DNA of 64,000 nt from Alloprevotella sp. oral taxon 473 str. F0040 (GCF_000318095.2 NZ_KB290718.1:45263-109262); one strand, 5' to 3'. Counted from the stretch's first letter, positions 18,547 through 31,030 are shown. Program-made: numbers and translations. The notes: generated from the letters alone by a model not told the origin.

Positions 18547-19272
18547 TCAACTCTTCGTGATGCGTGCCAAATAGGCAGTGCTGTCAACATCTTCGCGCAG
18601 CACTTCCACGCTATAACCATGGCGCGCAGCTGCTGCCACCAGTGTTTCACGATCAATGTAGAGCCAGTTGAAGGGATCACCTTGCACCGTCTTATAGCTC
18701 ATGCGATAATCTACCTCACCATAATAGCCTTCTACCCCAGTGAGGTCGAGAAAACCATTTTCATCTTCGTAGATGTAGGAGAGGTCGCAGGCATCGGTGA
18801 TGACACTACCACCAGGGGCGAGCAATTGATCTAAATGTGCGAAAAAGGCGGGGAGTTCGTTGAGTCCTCCACAGATGCCCAATCCATTCATGAGCATGAA
18901 AATCGTATCATAGTCTTTGCCAAACTCATCGGTGAAAAAGTCGGCCAGATGCACTTGTCGCAATCCTCGTTGGCGCATGGCTTCTACGCATCCGGGGCTT
19001 ACGTCTATGGAGACGACCTCAAGCCCTTGGGTTTGAAGAGCTAGAGCATGACATCCTGCTCCAGCTCCGACATCGAGCACCCGACCTCGAGCATAACCGA
19101 GTGCTGCACGCTCTAATGGTGGCATTTCAGCTGGCGTACGAAAAAGATGCGACACGGGGATTTCATCATCATCAAATATGGTGGAGTGTACCGCAATGGC
19201 TTCTGCCTGCCCATTTTGCAAATAGTCGAGCACGGCTTGTCCCATGGGGTCGCGTTGAGGAGAAAGGGTCAT
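18547..19272 (-). CDS. Class I SAM-dependent methyltransferase
   Basis: A 241-residue cytosolic protein. Motif I (VLDVGAGAGCHA, residues 65-76), an acidic motif II (VVSIDVSPGCVEAMRQRGL) and the motif IV-like stretch DTIFMLMNGLGICGG (about 120-134) give a Rossmann-fold methyltransferase. The substrate cannot be told from sequence. It lies downstream of rpoC in the same direction but after the rpoBC terminator, so it is probably transcribed separately. Confidence 0.85.
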   Translation of the reverse strand: MTLSPQRDPMGQAVLDYLQNGQAEAIAVHSTIFDDDEIPVSHLFRTPAEMPPLERAALGYARGRVLDVGAGAGCHALALQTQGLEVVSIDVSPGCVEAMRQRGLRQVHLADFFTDEFGKDYDTIFMLMNGLGICGGLNELPAFFAHLDQLLAPGGSVITDACDLSYIYEDENGFLDLTGVEGYYGEVDYRMSYKTVQGDPFNWLYIDRETLVAAAARHGYSVEVLREDVDSTAYLARITKS

Positions 19273-19449
19273 ATTGTGGTAAGTTGGTTATAAAGGGTCA
19301 TCTTTAGAGATTATCGTCTATGGGTAAACTATCACACTTCGCCTGTTACTGTCAACGAGTAGACTGCTGCGAAATAGTAGATAAGGATTCATGTGAGCAA
19401 AGACATCTTAATCGAAAGAACTTGAAGTGTAACCCATAGAAGGAGGGAA

Positions 19450-19492
19450 ACTAAAACACTCCCCACCAAGTGGAGAACTCAGTGGGGAGTGT
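19450..19492 (-). terminator. Terminator of the rpoBC transcription unit
   Basis: ACACTCCCCAC (19456-19466) and GTGGGGAGTGT (19482-19492) form an 11-bp perfect stem; leftwards it runs into TTTTAG. It lies 41 bases after the rpoC stop. Confidence 0.8.
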
Positions 19493-19532
19493 CGGAAAGT
19501 ATAGCCCACCACGGGGCGATATGTGAGAAATA

Positions 19533-22500
19533 TTAGTCTTCAGACTTCTCTTCAGAGGTTTGGTAGTCATCCATGTCACCCACAACGATGCGGTTGAACT
19601 CGCGAAGACCAGTACCAGCAGGAATGAGGTGACCGCAGATCACGTTTTCCTTCATACCTTCGAGGTAGTCTGTCTTACCAGAGATTGCAGCTTCGTTGAG
19701 CACCTTAGTGGTTTCTTGGAAGGATGCAGCTGACATGAAGGACTTGGTTTGAAGAGCAGCGCGTGTGATACCTTGCAGAATCTGAGTAGAAGTTGCAGGT
19801 ACTGCATCGCGGACTACAACGGGCTTGAGGTCACGGCGTTTGAGCTGTGAGTTTTCATCACGGAGCTTACGAGCCGTTACAATCATACCCTTCTTCATTG
19901 TCTCTGAATCACCTTCGTCTACAACGACTTTCTTACCCCAGATGCGATCGTTCTCTTCTGCAAAATCGTTCTTGTCGACGATTTGAGATTCGAGGAAGCG
20001 GGTGTCGCCAGCTTCGTTGATCTGCACCTTGCGCATCATTTGACGTACGATGACTTCGAAGTGTTTGTCGTTGATCTTTACACCTTGCAAACGATAAACG
20101 TCTTGCACCTCGTTAACAATGTATTCCTGAACGGCGGTAGGACCTTGGATGGCAAGGATGTCACCAGGAGTGATGCTACCATCAGAGAGAGGAGTTCCAG
20201 CGCGAACGTAGTCATTCTCCTGTACGAGGAGTTGCTTAGAGAGGGGCACAAGATACTTCTTGATTTCTCCGAGCTTAGACGTTACGATGACTTCACGATT
20301 ACCACGCTTGATGCTTCCCATGGTGACTTCACCATCAATTTCGGAAACAACAGCAGGGTTAGATGGATTGCGCGCCTCGAAGAGCTCAGTCACACGAGGC
20401 AGACCACCCGTGATGTCGCCTGCAGAACCTACAACACGAGGAATCTTAACGATTACATCACCCGCCTTAAGCACTTGTTGGTCTTCGACCGCCAAGTGAC
20501 CATTGATGGGGAAGTTGTAAGTGCGGAGGGTTTCACCACTCTCGCTCACAATGTGAGCAGTAGGCACTACGCCACGTTCCTTTGATTCGATGATGATACG
20601 TTCACGGAGACCAGTTGCTTCGTCTTCTTCGACACGATAGGTGACACCTTCACGCACATCTTCAAAGACGATGCGACCTGCCACTTCTGTAACGATGACT
20701 GCATTAAATGGATCCCACTTAGCAACCATGGTGCCCTTGGTGAGGCTTTGGCCATCGTTAACGAAGAGTTGTGAACCATAAGGCACATTCTGAGTGGAGA
20801 GAACGATACCAGTGTTTTCGTTGATGAAACGAGCTTCGGTGAGTCGAGACACTACCACCTTCCCTGGGGTGCCATCGTCGCCCATAACGTCTACGGTGCG
20901 GAGTTCGTCAAACTCTACGCGGCAATCGCTCTTAGCTACGATAGTTGCGTTAGCAGCTGCACCACCAGCGATACCACCGGCGTGGAACGTACGGAGCGTA
21001 AGCTGTGTACCAGGTTCACCGATAGATTGTGCAGCGATCACACCAACAGCTTCACCCTTCTGTACCATCTTAGAGGTAGAAAGGTTGCGACCATAACACT
21101 TCATGCAGACACCATGACGGCTTTCGCAAGTGAGAACGGAACGGATTTCCACTTCTTCGATACCTGCTGCCTCAATAGCCGCTGCGATGGCTTCAGTGAT
21201 TTCTTCGCCACTGTGCACGAGGATATGACCATCTTCGGGATGTGCGATGTCGTGAACAGACACACGACCGAGGATGCGCTCTGAGAGAGAAGAAACGATT
21301 TCTTCACCATTCTTCAACGCGCTGCAAACGAGTCCACGGAGTGTGCCGCAGTCTTCTTCGTTGATGATGACATCGTGCGACACGTCTACAAGACGACGAG
21401 TGAGGTAACCTGCGTCGGCAGTCTTCAAAGCGGTATCCGCAAGACCCTTACGCGCACCGTGGGTAGAGATAAAGTACTCCAACACGGACATACCTTCCTT
21501 AAAGTTAGAAAGGATGGGGTTTTCAATCGTAGAACGTGTGTCGGCACCTGCCTTTTGGGGCTTGGCCATCAAACCACGCATACCTGCGAGCTGTGCAATC
21601 TGATCGGCACTACCACGAGCACCAGAGTCAAGCATCATGAACACAGCGTTGAAACCTTGGTCAGCTTCTGTCATTTGCTTCATGAGGGTGCTCTTGATGT
21701 CGCTGTTCACCTTCGTCCAAGTGTCAATAACTTGGTTGTAACGCTCATTGTCGGTGATGAAACCCATACCATAGTCACCCATGATTTGCTCGATGCGATC
21801 GTTACCAGACTTAACAATCTCAGCCTTTTCCTTAGGAATGATGATGTCGTCGAGGTTGAACGAAAGTCCACCTTCGTATGCCTTGCGATAACCGAGGTTC
21901 TTGATACCATCGAGGAACTCGCAAGCGCGAGTCATACCGACACTCTTGATAACCTTGGTAATGATGTCACGGAGAGACTTCTTAGAGATGATGGTGTTGA
22001 CAAATCCGACTTCGCTAGGAATCACTTCGTTGACAATGACACGACCGACAGAGGTCTCTACCAAGTGACGGATGGGAAGACCATTCTCATTGATATCATC
22101 TACCAACACCTTTACAGGGGCGTGCATAGCCACCTTGCCTTCATTGTAGGCGATGATGGCTTCCTCAGGACCGTAGAAGGTGAGACCTGTACCCTTAGCA
22201 CCAGGACGGAGCTTGGAGATGTAGTAGAGACCGAGCACCATGTCCTGTGAAGGTACTGTGATTGGTGCTCCATTGGCGGGATTGAGGATGTTGTGACTCT
22301 GCAACATGAGCATCTGAGATTCCAAGATGGCTTCGTTGGAGAGGGGGAGGTGGACTGCCATTTGGTCACCGTCGAAGTCGGCGTTAAACGCAGTACATGC
22401 CAACGGGTGGAGCTGGATAGCTTTACCCTCAATCATCTTAGGCTGGAAGGCCTGGATAGAGAGACGGTGAAGTGATGGAGCACGGTTGAGGAACACAGGG

Positions 22501-23789
22501 TGTCCTTTCATGACGAGTTCAAGGATGTCCCAAATGATGGGGTCACGACGATCGACAATCTTCTTTGCACTCTTCACAGTCTTCACGATACCGCGCTCAA
22601 TGAGCTTACGGATGACAAAAGGCTTATAAAGCTCTGCTGCCATGAGTTTGGGAAGACCGCATTCTCCCATCTTGAGCTCTGGGCCTACGACGATAACCGA
22701 ACGACCAGAGTAGTCGACACGCTTACCGAGGAGGTTTTGACGGAAGCGACCTTGCTTACCCTTCAAAGAGTCAGAGAGTGACTTGAGGGGACGATTGCTT
22801 TCGCTCTTCACAGCACTGCTCTTGCGGCTGTTATCGAAGAGGCTATCCACTGCTTCTTGAAGCATACGCTTTTCGTTGCGGAGGATGACTTCAGGAGCCT
22901 TGATTTCGAGCAATCGCTTGAGGCGGTTGTTACGAATGAGCACGCGACGATAGAGGTCGTTCAAGTCGGAAGTGGCGAAGCGGCCACCATCGAGTGGAAC
23001 GAGAGGACGCAACTCAGGAGGTGTAACAGGGATAATCTTCATGATCATCCACTCGGGTTTGTTACGATCCTTGGAAGCGCGGAATGATTCTACTACTTGA
23101 AGACGCTTGAGTGCATCGTTCTTCTTCGCTACAGAACCATCATTGTTGGCGCGGTCGCGGAGCTCGTAAGAGAGGCTATCGAGATCGATGCGTTGCAAGA
23201 GTTCAAGAATAGCCTCTGCACCCATCTTAGCGATGAACTTATTGGGATCTGTATCCTCGAGATACTGATTCTCACGAGGAAGCTTATCCAAAGCATCAAG
23301 GTACTCATCTTCGGTGAGGAGATCATTTACTGCGAACTCATCGGCGAGGGCACCTGGCTGAACAACAACATAGCGTTCGTAGTAAATGATTTGATCGAGC
23401 TTCTTTGTGGGAATACCCAAAAGATAGCCCATTTTGTTGGGGAGTGAACGGAAATACCAGATGTGTGCTACAGGCACTACAAGCTGGATGTGGCCAGCGC
23501 GCTCACGACGCACCTTCTTCTCGGTCACTTCAACACCACAACGGTCGCAGACGATGCCTTTATAACGGATACGCTTATACTTTCCACAGTGGCATTCGTA
23601 GTCTTTAGTAGGACCAAAGATGCGCTCGCAGAAGAGGCCATCGCGTTCAGGCTTATATGTGCGGTAGTTGATGGTTTCGGGTTTCAATACTTCACCATAG
23701 GAGTTCTCCTGAATTTCTTCAGGAGAGGCCAAGCCTATGGTAATCTTGGTGAAGTTAGTTTTTATCTTTCTGTCTGTCTTGAAAGCCAT
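19533..23789 (-). CDS. rpoC: RNA polymerase subunit beta-prime
   Basis: A 1418-residue protein starting [20 protein letters not shown]. The N-terminal zinc finger ([20 protein letters not shown]), the catalytic magnesium loop [16 protein letters not shown], and the second zinc cluster ([14 protein letters not shown]) are all intact. With beta it forms the active cleft of RNA polymerase. It starts 37 bases after the rpoB stop in the same operon. Confidence 0.98.
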   Translation of the reverse strand: MAFKTDRKIKTNFTKITIGLASPEEIQENSYGEVLKPETINYRTYKPERDGLFCERIFGPTKDYECHCGKYKRIRYKGIVCDRCGVEVTEKKVRRERAGHIQLVVPVAHIWYFRSLPNKMGYLLGIPTKKLDQIIYYERYVVVQPGALADEFAVNDLLTEDEYLDALDKLPRENQYLEDTDPNKFIAKMGAEAILELLQRIDLDSLSYELRDRANNDGSVAKKNDALKRLQVVESFRASKDRNKPEWMIMKIIPVTPPELRPLVPLDGGRFATSDLNDLYRRVLIRNNRLKRLLEIKAPEVILRNEKRMLQEAVDSLFDNSRKSSAVKSESNRPLKSLSDSLKGKQGRFRQNLLGKRVDYSGRSVIVVGPELKMGECGLPKLMAAELYKPFVIRKLIERGIVKTVKSAKKIVDRRDPIIWDILELVMKGHPVFLNRAPSLHRLSIQAFQPKMIEGKAIQLHPLACTAFNADFDGDQMAVHLPLSNEAILESQMLMLQSHNILNPANGAPITVPSQDMVLGLYYISKLRPGAKGTGLTFYGPEEAIIAYNEGKVAMHAPVKVLVDDINENGLPIRHLVETSVGRVIVNEVIPSEVGFVNTIISKKSLRDIITKVIKSVGMTRACEFLDGIKNLGYRKAYEGGLSFNLDDIIIPKEKAEIVKSGNDRIEQIMGDYGMGFITDNERYNQVIDTWTKVNSDIKSTLMKQMTEADQGFNAVFMMLDSGARGSADQIAQLAGMRGLMAKPQKAGADTRSTIENPILSNFKEGMSVLEYFISTHGARKGLADTALKTADAGYLTRRLVDVSHDVIINEEDCGTLRGLVCSALKNGEEIVSSLSERILGRVSVHDIAHPEDGHILVHSGEEITEAIAAAIEAAGIEEVEIRSVLTCESRHGVCMKCYGRNLSTSKMVQKGEAVGVIAAQSIGEPGTQLTLRTFHAGGIAGGAAANATIVAKSDCRVEFDELRTVDVMGDDGTPGKVVVSRLTEARFINENTGIVLSTQNVPYGSQLFVNDGQSLTKGTMVAKWDPFNAVIVTEVAGRIVFEDVREGVTYRVEEDEATGLRERIIIESKERGVVPTAHIVSESGETLRTYNFPINGHLAVEDQQVLKAGDVIVKIPRVVGSAGDITGGLPRVTELFEARNPSNPAVVSEIDGEVTMGSIKRGNREVIVTSKLGEIKKYLVPLSKQLLVQENDYVRAGTPLSDGSITPGDILAIQGPTAVQEYIVNEVQDVYRLQGVKINDKHFEVIVRQMMRKVQINEAGDTRFLESQIVDKNDFAEENDRIWGKKVVVDEGDSETMKKGMIVTARKLRDENSQLKRRDLKPVVVRDAVPATSTQILQGITRAALQTKSFMSAASFQETTKVLNEAAISGKTDYLEGMKENVICGHLIPAGTGLREFNRIVVGDMDDYQTSEEKSED

Positions 23790-23825
23790 AACTGAAATAT
23801 ATGTGGGTGAGAAAGATGCTTGTGA

Positions 23826-26800
23826 TTAGTCGAGCGAGATGCTGAGACCGAGACCACGGAGCTCATGGAGCAATACGTTGAGAGATTCGGGGATGCCTGG
23901 AGTTGGCATGGGATCTCCCTTAACAATTGCTTCGTAAGCCTTGGAACGGCCAGTGACATCGTCGGACTTGATGGTGAGGATTTCTTGAAGCACGTGGCTG
24001 GCACCGAAGGCTTCGATTGCCCAGACTTCCATCTCTCCGAAACGCTGACCACCAAATTGAGCTTTACCACCAAGAGGTTGTTGAGTGATGAGAGAGTATG
24101 GTCCAATGGAACGTGCGTGCATCTTATCTTCTACCATGTGACCGAGCTTCAGCATGTAGGTGACACCTACAGTTGCCTTTTGGTCGAACTCTTCACCGGT
24201 TGCACCATCGTAGAGCTGCGTTGCACAGTAGCGGGGAAGGCCTGCTTTGTCTGTCCATTCACAAAGATCCTCGAGGTGAGCACCATCAAAGATGGGGGTA
24301 GCAAACTTGAGACCGAGCTTCTTACCAGCGTAACCAAGTACTGCTTCAAACACCTGTCCGATGTTCATACGAGAAGGCACACCGAGAGGATTGAGCACGA
24401 TGTCTACAGGAGTACCATCTGCAAGGAAAGGCATGTCTTCTTGGCGTACAATCTTGGAAACAATACCCTTGTTACCGTGACGACCTGCCATCTTATCACC
24501 TACGCCAATCTTACGTTTCTTGGCAATATAAACTTTCGCCATCTGGATGATGCCACTGGGAAGTTCATCACCGATGGTGATGGCATACTTCTCACGCATG
24601 CGCTTAGCATCCATCTCATTAAACTTGCGGAGATAGTTGATGATAAGTTCGCGAATCATGCCATCGATGCGAGCATCACCAGTCCAGTTCTCTAACTCGA
24701 GAGCTGTAAAGTCAAGTGTTGCAAAGAGGCTCTTGGAGAATTTAGCTCCCTTGGCGATAACTTCAGCACCGATGTTGTCTTTGACACCGAGAGAAGTGAA
24801 GTCCTTGGTAAGCGCAACGAGCTTATCAAGCATGATGCCCTTGAGATCGTTGGTTTCGCTTTCAAACTTACTATCGATTTTCTCAAGACGCTCTTTATCC
24901 TTGAGCTTTTCAGCACGAGAGAGCTTGTGAACGCGACTGAAGAGTCGCTTGTTGATAACAACACCTGAAAGTGAAGGATTGGCTTTCAATGAAGCATCTT
25001 TCACATCACCTGCTTTCTCACCGAAGATAGCACGGAGGAGCTTTTCTTCAGGTGTAGGATCGCTCTCACCCTTAGGAGTGATCTTACCAATGAGAATATC
25101 ACCAGGAACAATGCGTGCACCGACACGAACGATACCGTTCTCGTCTAGATCCTTGGTGGCATCTTCTGACACGTTGGGGATGTCGTTGGTGAGTTGCTCC
25201 ATACCACGCTTGGTTTCGCGCACTTCGAGGGAGTACTCATCGACGTGTACAGAAGTGAGGATATCTTCGCGCACCATACGTTCGTTGAGCACGATAGCAT
25301 CTTCATAGTTGTATCCCTTCCAAGGCATATAAGCTACAAGGAGGTTACGACCAAGTGCGAGTTCACCATCTTCAGTAGCATAACCTTCTGTAAGGATATC
25401 TCCTGCCTTGACACGTTGTCCTTTGTCGCAGATAGGACGAAGGTCAATGGTCATGTTTTGGTTCGTACGGCGGAACTTAGGAATATTATATTCTACGGTA
25501 GCAGATTCGAAGGCTACGAATTCCTCGTCCTCTGTGCGGTCGTAGGTGATAACAATCTTAGTTGCATCTACATAATCGATAACTCCATCACGTTCTGCCG
25601 TAATCATTGTACGGCTATTCTCGCAGACTTGCTTCTCGATACCAGTACCTACGATTGGGGCTTCTGAACGAATGAGAGGTACAGCTTGGCGCATCATGTT
25701 AGATCCCATGAGTGCACGGTGAGCATCATCATGTTCCAAGAAAGGAATCAATGCTGCTGCGATAGAGGCAATCTGCTGAGGAGCTACGTCCATAAGTTGT
25801 ACTTCTGAAGGAGGCACAACAGGATAGTCAGCATCTTGACGGCTCTTTACAGTCTTACGAATGAAGCTACCATCTTCGTTCAAGGGTGCGTTACCTTGAC
25901 CGATTATCTTGCCTTCTTCTTCCTCAGCACTGAGATACACTGCGGTGCTGTTATCAAGATTTACTTTATAGATATCATTGCCTTCAGCATCCTTCTCACC
26001 GCTATTTTCGATAATGCGATAAGGAGTTTCGATGAAGCCGAGGTCATTGATTTTAGCATATACGCAGAGTGAAGAGATCAAACCAATGTTTGGTCCTTCA
26101 GGGCTTTCAATAGGACAAAGACGACCGTAGTGAGTGTAGTGTACGTCACGAACTTCGAAGCCCGCACGTTCACGAGACAATCCTCCAGGACCAAGTGCAG
26201 AGAGACGACGTTTGTGCGTTACCTCAGCCAAGGGGTTGGTTTGGTCCATGAATTGTGACAAGGCATTCGTACCGAAGAACGAATTGATCACACTGGAAAT
26301 GGTCTTGGCATTGATGAGTTCTACGGGAGTAAAGACTTCGTTATCACGAACATTCATACGCTCGCGAATGGTACGGCTCATTCGTGCCAAACCAATAGAG
26401 AACTGGTTTGAGAGCTGCTCGCCCACAGTGCGAACACGACGATTAGACAGGTGGTCAATATCGTCTACTTGCGCCTTAGAATTGATGAGTTCAACAAGAT
26501 ACTTGATAATCTCGATGATATCTTCACGTGTCAATACACGAACATCGAAGTCTGTGTCGAGTCCCAACTTCTTATTGATACGATAGCGACCTACTTCACC
26601 TAAATCATAACGCTTTTCTGAGAAGAAAAGATTGTTGATGACTTCGCGCGCGCTTGCTTCATCAGCTGGATCTGAGTTACGAAGCTGACGATAGATGTAC
26701 ATCACCGCTTCACGCTCAGAGTTTGTAGCGTCCTTCTGAAGTGTATTGAAAATGATAGAATAGTCGCTATTAGACGCTTCTTCGTGGTGGAGCAGGATTG

Positions 26801-27671
26801 TATCTACACCAGATTCGATGATATCAACGATATTGTCTTCATCCAAGGTGGTCTCGCGATCAACAATGATCTCTGAACGCTCAATAGATACAACCTCGCC
26901 AGTGCCTTCATCAACAAGGTCTTCAACCCAAGTACGAACTACACGGCCTGCCACTTTGCGACCTAAAACTTTCTTGAGATTGGTCTTGTTGACCTTGACT
27001 TCTTCTGCAAGATTAAAAAGCAACAGAATGTCCTTGTCATTGGCATATCCGATGGCACGAAGCAAAGTCGTTACAGGCAGCTTCTTCTTACGATCGATAT
27101 ATGCATACATGACACTATTGATGTCAGTTGCAAATTCAATCCAGCTACCCTTAAAAGGAATAATACGCGCACTATAAAGCTGAGAACCGTTAGCATGCAC
27201 GCTCGAGCCAAAAAATACACCTGGAGAACGATGTAACTGAGAAACAACTACACGCTCAGCACCATTGATGATGAACGTACCATTCTCAGTCATATAAGGA
27301 ATAGGACCAAGGAATACGCTTTGTTCAACAGTTTCAAACTCTTCATGATCTGGATCTGTGCAGAACAATTTGAGTTTTGCACGAAGAGGCACACTATAGG
27401 TGAGACCACGTTCTAAGCACTCTTCGATGCTATAACGAGGAGCATCAATGTAATAGTCCAAAAACTCAAGGACGAAGTTGTTACGAGTATCTGCAATGGG
27501 GAAGTTCTCTGCAAATACTTTATACAAGCCATCGTTCTTGCGCTTTTCAAAAGGAGTATCCAACTGAAGGAATTCCTTAAATGATTTCAACTGGACGTCG
27601 AGGAAATCGGGGTACGGCATCGGATTATTAACCGACGCGAAGTTGACACGATTATTGATTACTTGCGACAT
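23826..27671 (-). CDS. rpoB: RNA polymerase subunit beta
   Basis: A 1281-residue subunit starting [16 protein letters not shown]. The rifampicin pocket ([20 protein letters not shown] followed by [14 protein letters not shown]) has the usual Asp, His and Ser residues, so no known resistance substitution is seen there. The C-terminal [18 protein letters not shown] is typical. It is separated from rplL by a hairpin with a T-run that may adjust polymerase subunit supply relative to ribosomal proteins. Confidence 0.98.
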   Translation of the reverse strand: MSQVINNRVNFASVNNPMPYPDFLDVQLKSFKEFLQLDTPFEKRKNDGLYKVFAENFPIADTRNNFVLEFLDYYIDAPRYSIEECLERGLTYSVPLRAKLKLFCTDPDHEEFETVEQSVFLGPIPYMTENGTFIINGAERVVVSQLHRSPGVFFGSSVHANGSQLYSARIIPFKGSWIEFATDINSVMYAYIDRKKKLPVTTLLRAIGYANDKDILLLFNLAEEVKVNKTNLKKVLGRKVAGRVVRTWVEDLVDEGTGEVVSIERSEIIVDRETTLDEDNIVDIIESGVDTILLHHEEASNSDYSIIFNTLQKDATNSEREAVMYIYRQLRNSDPADEASAREVINNLFFSEKRYDLGEVGRYRINKKLGLDTDFDVRVLTREDIIEIIKYLVELINSKAQVDDIDHLSNRRVRTVGEQLSNQFSIGLARMSRTIRERMNVRDNEVFTPVELINAKTISSVINSFFGTNALSQFMDQTNPLAEVTHKRRLSALGPGGLSRERAGFEVRDVHYTHYGRLCPIESPEGPNIGLISSLCVYAKINDLGFIETPYRIIENSGEKDAEGNDIYKVNLDNSTAVYLSAEEEEGKIIGQGNAPLNEDGSFIRKTVKSRQDADYPVVPPSEVQLMDVAPQQIASIAAALIPFLEHDDAHRALMGSNMMRQAVPLIRSEAPIVGTGIEKQVCENSRTMITAERDGVIDYVDATKIVITYDRTEDEEFVAFESATVEYNIPKFRRTNQNMTIDLRPICDKGQRVKAGDILTEGYATEDGELALGRNLLVAYMPWKGYNYEDAIVLNERMVREDILTSVHVDEYSLEVRETKRGMEQLTNDIPNVSEDATKDLDENGIVRVGARIVPGDILIGKITPKGESDPTPEEKLLRAIFGEKAGDVKDASLKANPSLSGVVINKRLFSRVHKLSRAEKLKDKERLEKIDSKFESETNDLKGIMLDKLVALTKDFTSLGVKDNIGAEVIAKGAKFSKSLFATLDFTALELENWTGDARIDGMIRELIINYLRKFNEMDAKRMREKYAITIGDELPSGIIQMAKVYIAKKRKIGVGDKMAGRHGNKGIVSKIVRQEDMPFLADGTPVDIVLNPLGVPSRMNIGQVFEAVLGYAGKKLGLKFATPIFDGAHLEDLCEWTDKAGLPRYCATQLYDGATGEEFDQKATVGVTYMLKLGHMVEDKMHARSIGPYSLITQQPLGGKAQFGGQRFGEMEVWAIEAFGASHVLQEILTIKSDDVTGRSKAYEAIVKGDPMPTPGIPESLNVLLHELRGLGLSISLD

Positions 27672-27830
27672 TCTGTAGTCTTTATCTATAAATTATAATT
27701 GGTGACCTCAAGCAGGTATCAGCCACTTGAGACCTTGTCTTGCAAACCTTACAGTTAATCAGCAATTCTCATTGTGCTAGATGAAGAGCACTAAAACAGA
27801 AAGCAAAGTAAACTGTAGTTCACGTTAAGA

Positions 27831-27871
27831 CACAAAAAGGTTAAGAACCCTCTACCAGAGGATCCTTAACC
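27831..27871 (-). terminator. Attenuator-like terminator between rplL and rpoB
   Basis: Read leftwards, GGTTAAG and CTTAACC form the outer stem and CCTCT/AGAGG the inner stem, followed by TTTTTG. It sits in the 229-base rplL-rpoB gap. A partial terminator at this place is common in bacteria. Confidence 0.75.
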
Positions 27872-27900
27872 ATATTCCCTAGTGGGAAGTGGGACTTGAA

Positions 27901-28275
27901 TTAAGCAAGTTCTACTTCAGCACCAGCTTCTTCGAGAGCCTTCTTGAGAGCTTCAGCTTCTTCCTTGCCTACGCCTTCCTTAACCTTGCTAGGTACAGCG
28001 TCTACGAGGTCCTTAGCTTCCTTCAAACCGAGGCCACAAGCTTCCTTAACTGCCTTTACTACTTGGAGCTTAGCAGCACCTGCGCTCTTGAGAACAACAT
28101 CGAAAGAGCTCTTCTCTTCAGCAGCAGCAGCACCAGCTGCACCAGGAGCAGCAACAGCAACAGCTGCAGCAGCGGGTTCAATACCGTACTCTTCCTTGAG
28201 GACAGTTGCAAGTTCGTTTACTTCTTTTACAGTAAGATTTACAAGTTCTTCTGCAAGGGCTTTGATATCTGCCAT
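27901..28275 (-). CDS. rplL: 50S ribosomal protein L7/L12
   Basis: A 124-residue stalk protein with an N-terminal dimerisation part ([20 protein letters not shown]), an Ala-rich hinge (about 36-52) and the C-terminal factor-binding domain ([20 protein letters not shown]). It recruits EF-Tu and EF-G. Cotranscribed with rplJ 130 bases upstream. Confidence 0.97.
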   Translation of the reverse strand: MADIKALAEELVNLTVKEVNELATVLKEEYGIEPAAAAVAVAAPGAAGAAAAEEKSSFDVVLKSAGAAKLQVVKAVKEACGLGLKEAKDLVDAVPSKVKEGVGKEEAEALKKALEEAGAEVELA

Positions 28276-28405
28276 AATTGTATGTATTTATTGATTTGAG
28301 TTTTGATTGGATTCTCACTATCTTCACCTAACATCGTGATTCCTCACTTAGCTGTAAGAAAGACGTGAGTTAATTTGTGCTACAGCAATTCGCTAAGCGC
28401 AAGAA

Positions 28406-28927
28406 TTAAGCATTCTTCTTGCCAATGGTTTCAAGCACACCGTGAATTGTAGAACCTGCGCTGGTGAGTGCAGAAATAACGTTCTTTGCGGGGCTTTGAA
28501 GAAGAGTGATAACCTCTGCGATAACTTCGTTCTTGCTCTTGATTGCGCAAAGAACATCGAGTTGGTTAGCACCTACATAGAAACCTTCTTCTGCGTAAGC
28601 AGCCTTAAGTGCAGGAATACCTGTTGCCTTACCAGCTTCTTTGATAAGCTTAGCAGGAACATTCGCAGTATTGCAGAACATCACAGCAGTCGTTCCTTTA
28701 AGTACGGGAACGAGAGGACTGTAGTCTACCTCTGCCTTATCGAAAGTCTTTTCGAGAAGTGTATTCTTAACTACTACCATTTTGATGCCTTCAGCAAAGC
28801 ACTTGCGACGCAAGTTGCTTGTTGCTTCTGCATTCAAACCCGTTACGTCAACGAGGTAGAAGTGTGCATATTCTTTAAGTTGTTCACCGAGACGCTCGAT
28901 GATAAGGGCTTTATCTTCTTTTCTCAT
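28406..28927 (-). CDS. rplJ: 50S ribosomal protein L10
   Basis: A 173-residue protein (MRKEDKALIIERLGEQLKEY) that anchors L7/L12 dimers to the 23S rRNA; the L10 core TSNLRRKCFAEGIKMVVVKN is present. It starts 14 bases after the rplA stop. Confidence 0.96.
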   Translation of the reverse strand: MRKEDKALIIERLGEQLKEYAHFYLVDVTGLNAEATSNLRRKCFAEGIKMVVVKNTLLEKTFDKAEVDYSPLVPVLKGTTAVMFCNTANVPAKLIKEAGKATGIPALKAAYAEEGFYVGANQLDVLCAIKSKNEVIAEVITLLQSPAKNVISALTSAGSTIHGVLETIGKKNA

Positions 28928-28941
28928 GATGCGATAACAAA

Positions 28942-29640
28942 TTAGGCTTCTTCAACTGACTTGGGGTCAATCTTGACACCCTTGCTCATGGTGGAAGAAA
29001 GATAAATACTCTTTACATATGTACCCTTAGCAGCAGCAGGCTTCAACTTAATGATAGCAGAAATAAATTCTTTGGCATTGCCAATCATTTTCTCTGTATC
29101 AAATGAAACCTTACCGATAGACGCGTGGATGATACCAGCCTTGTCCACCTTGAAGTCGATCTTACCAGACTTAACTTCGCGAACAGCCTTAGCAACGTCC
29201 ATGGTTACAGTACCACTCTTGGGGTTAGGCATGAGGCCACGGGGGCCGAGAACACGGCCGAGTGCACCAATCTTACCCATGATGGCAGGCATCGTGATGA
29301 TAACATCGATGTCAGTCCAGCCACCCTTGATTTTCTCAATATACTCGTCAAGACCTACGTAGTCAGCACCAGCTTCCTTAGCAGCAGCTTCCTGATCAGG
29401 AGTGCAAAGGCAGAGGACACGTACAGACTTACCAGTACCATGAGGAAGGGCAACTACGCCACGAACCATTTGGTTAGCTTTACGAGGGTCTACACCGAGA
29501 CGAACGTCGATATCGAGGGATGCGTCGAACTTGGTAGTAGTAATTTCCTTAACCAAGCTGCAAGCTTCAGCGAGTGAATACGCTTTACCTGCTTCAACCT
29601 TCCCTGCTACCAACTTTTGATTTTTAGTAAGTTTACTCAT
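28942..29640 (-). CDS. rplA: 50S ribosomal protein L1
   Basis: A 232-residue L1 with the signature [20 protein letters not shown] (about 126-145). It forms the L1 stalk next to the E site and, in other bacteria, represses its own operon by binding its mRNA. It lies 25 bases after the rplK stop. Confidence 0.97.
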   Translation of the reverse strand: MSKLTKNQKLVAGKVEAGKAYSLAEACSLVKEITTTKFDASLDIDVRLGVDPRKANQMVRGVVALPHGTGKSVRVLCLCTPDQEAAAKEAGADYVGLDEYIEKIKGGWTDIDVIITMPAIMGKIGALGRVLGPRGLMPNPKSGTVTMDVAKAVREVKSGKIDFKVDKAGIIHASIGKVSFDTEKMIGNAKEFISAIIKLKPAAAKGTYVKSIYLSSTMSKGVKIDPKSVEEA

Positions 29641-29665
29641 TGTTCAGAAATTGGATTGTTATAAA

Positions 29666-30103
29666 TTAAGCGGGGAAGTCACCCTTAACTGTGATACCCA
29701 TGCTTCGTGCAGTACCTGCAACGAGGCGCATAGCAGCCTCAACAGTAAAGCAGTTGAGGTCGGGCATTTTATCTTCTGCAATAGCCTTAACCTGATCCCA
29801 AGTAATTTCAGCGATCTTATTACGGTTAGGCTGAGCGGAACCACTCTTCTTTTTGGCAGCTTCCAACAATTGAATTGCCACGGGAGGAGTCTTTACGATG
29901 AAAGTGAAGCTCTTATCTGTGTAATAGGTGATTACAACAGGAAGAACCTTACCAGCCTTCTCCTGAGTACGGGCGTTGAACTGCTTGCAGAAGTCCATAA
30001 TGTTGATACCCTTGGAACCGAGAGCGGGACCTACGGGAGGACTTGGATTCGCAGCACCACCTTTAATTTGGAGCTTGATTTGTCCAGCAATTTCTTTTGC
30101 CAT
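29666..30103 (-). CDS. rplK: 50S ribosomal protein L11
   Basis: A 145-residue L11 with [20 protein letters not shown] near the N-terminus (thiopeptide-binding region) and the C-terminal RNA-binding part ending [13 protein letters not shown]. It forms the GTPase-associated centre with 23S rRNA. It follows nusG by 60 bases. Confidence 0.97.
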   Translation of the reverse strand: MAKEIAGQIKLQIKGGAANPSPPVGPALGSKGINIMDFCKQFNARTQEKAGKVLPVVITYYTDKSFTFIVKTPPVAIQLLEAAKKKSGSAQPNRNKIAEITWDQVKAIAEDKMPDLNCFTVEAAMRLVAGTARSMGITVKGDFPA

Positions 30104-30163
30104 TGTGATTATACTTATTGATGATTGAGTTTGAGAGGGGCAAGATTTGCGTAACCGAATCTA

Positions 30164-30706
30164 TTATTCCTTCTCGACTTGCATAAAACCAAGTGTCAGC
30201 GGTTGTGCACGGCCGAACACCATAACGGACACCGTAACAGTCTTTTTCTCTTTGTTGACTTCTTGGACAACACCAGAGAATCCACTGAAAGGACCGTCCT
30301 TCACCTTCACGCTATCGTTTACTTCGTAAGGGATGACCATCTCAGCCGGTTCGGTTTCGAGTTCATCTGCTTTACCGAGGATACGATTTACTTCACTTGG
30401 ACGAAGAGGTTCAGGATTATCCGTTCCTCCTAGGAATCCAAGGCAGTTGGGAGTGCTTCTGAGGATATGAGCAATTTCGCCCACCAGGTGTGCTTCTACA
30501 AGCACATAACCCGGCAGATAGTTTCTTTCCTTCACAACGCGTTTAGAGCCTTGCATCTGGTAAACCTTCTCTGTCGGGATCATTACCTGCGCCACGAAAC
30601 CACCGAGCTGACCATTTTTAATTTCAGCATCGATGTACTCCTTCACCTTGGCTTCCTTTCCACTTACGGCACGCATAACGTACCATTTGAATTTTTCGTC
30701 AGCCAT
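30164..30706 (-). CDS. nusG: Transcription termination/antitermination factor NusG
   Basis: A 180-residue protein with the NGN domain (KWYVMRAVSGKEAKVKEYI) and a C-terminal KOW motif (VNDSVKVKDGPFSGFSGVVQ, about 127-146). It binds RNA polymerase and couples it to ribosomes or Rho. It lies 9 bases downstream of secE and before rplK. Confidence 0.96.
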   Translation of the reverse strand: MADEKFKWYVMRAVSGKEAKVKEYIDAEIKNGQLGGFVAQVMIPTEKVYQMQGSKRVVKERNYLPGYVLVEAHLVGEIAHILRSTPNCLGFLGGTDNPEPLRPSEVNRILGKADELETEPAEMVIPYEVNDSVKVKDGPFSGFSGVVQEVNKEKKTVTVSVMVFGRAQPLTLGFMQVEKE

Positions 30707-30715
30707 AAGATGAGT

Positions 30716-30907
30716 TTAATTTCGTTGGTAGACAAAGTTCATAATCGTCTCAAAAAGCGAATCTTCCGCAAAGACCACAATTGCAATGATTATGGAAGCA
30801 ACGAGCACTACAATTGCACTGTGCGTCAACTCCCGGCGTGTGGGCCAAGTGGTATTATGCGCTAATTCTGAATACGAATCTTTGCAGTATTTGATAATCC
30901 GATTCAT
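30716..30907 (-). CDS. secE: Preprotein translocase subunit SecE
   Basis: A 63-residue single-span membrane protein (MNRIIKYCKDSYSELAHNTT), with the conserved TTWPTRREL before a membrane segment (about 27-48). The ATG at 30907 is used; an in-frame ATG at 30952 would place 15 codons inside the tRNA-Trp gene and is rejected. SecE clamps SecY in the protein-export channel. Confidence 0.93.
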   Translation of the reverse strand: MNRIIKYCKDSYSELAHNTTWPTRRELTHSAIVVLVASIIIAIVVFAEDSLFETIMNFVYQRN

Positions 30908-30922
30908 TTTTCTTTTTATTTG

Positions 30923-30995
30923 CACGGGAAGAGAGGCTCGAACTCCCGACACCTGGTTTTGGAGACCAGTGCTCTACCAACTGAGCTATTCCCGT
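30923..30995 (-). tRNA. tRNA-Trp (anticodon CCA)
   Basis: A cloverleaf with acceptor ACGGGAA/TTCCCGT, D arm AGCTCAGTTGGTAGAGC, anticodon arm CTGGT-CTCCAAA-ACCAG and T arm GTTCGAG. No CCA is encoded. It sits between tuf and secE, as in many Bacteroidetes. Confidence 0.96.
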
Positions 30996-30998
30996 AGG

Positions 30999-31030
30999 AA
31001 GGTCTCCAGCTCCGAAGAACCGGAGACCTT
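30999..31030 (-). other. Hairpin between tuf and tRNA-Trp
   Basis: AAGGTCTCC (30999-31007) and GGAGACCTT (31022-31030) form a perfect 9-bp stem directly before the tRNA-Trp gene, with no T-run. A processing signal separating the tuf mRNA from the tRNA is more likely than a terminator. Confidence 0.55.

Noticed and set aside
26212-26480. Rifampicin-resistance substitution in rpoB
   Set aside because: The pocket reads [20 protein letters not shown] with the usual Asp, His and following Ser, so no known change is visible.
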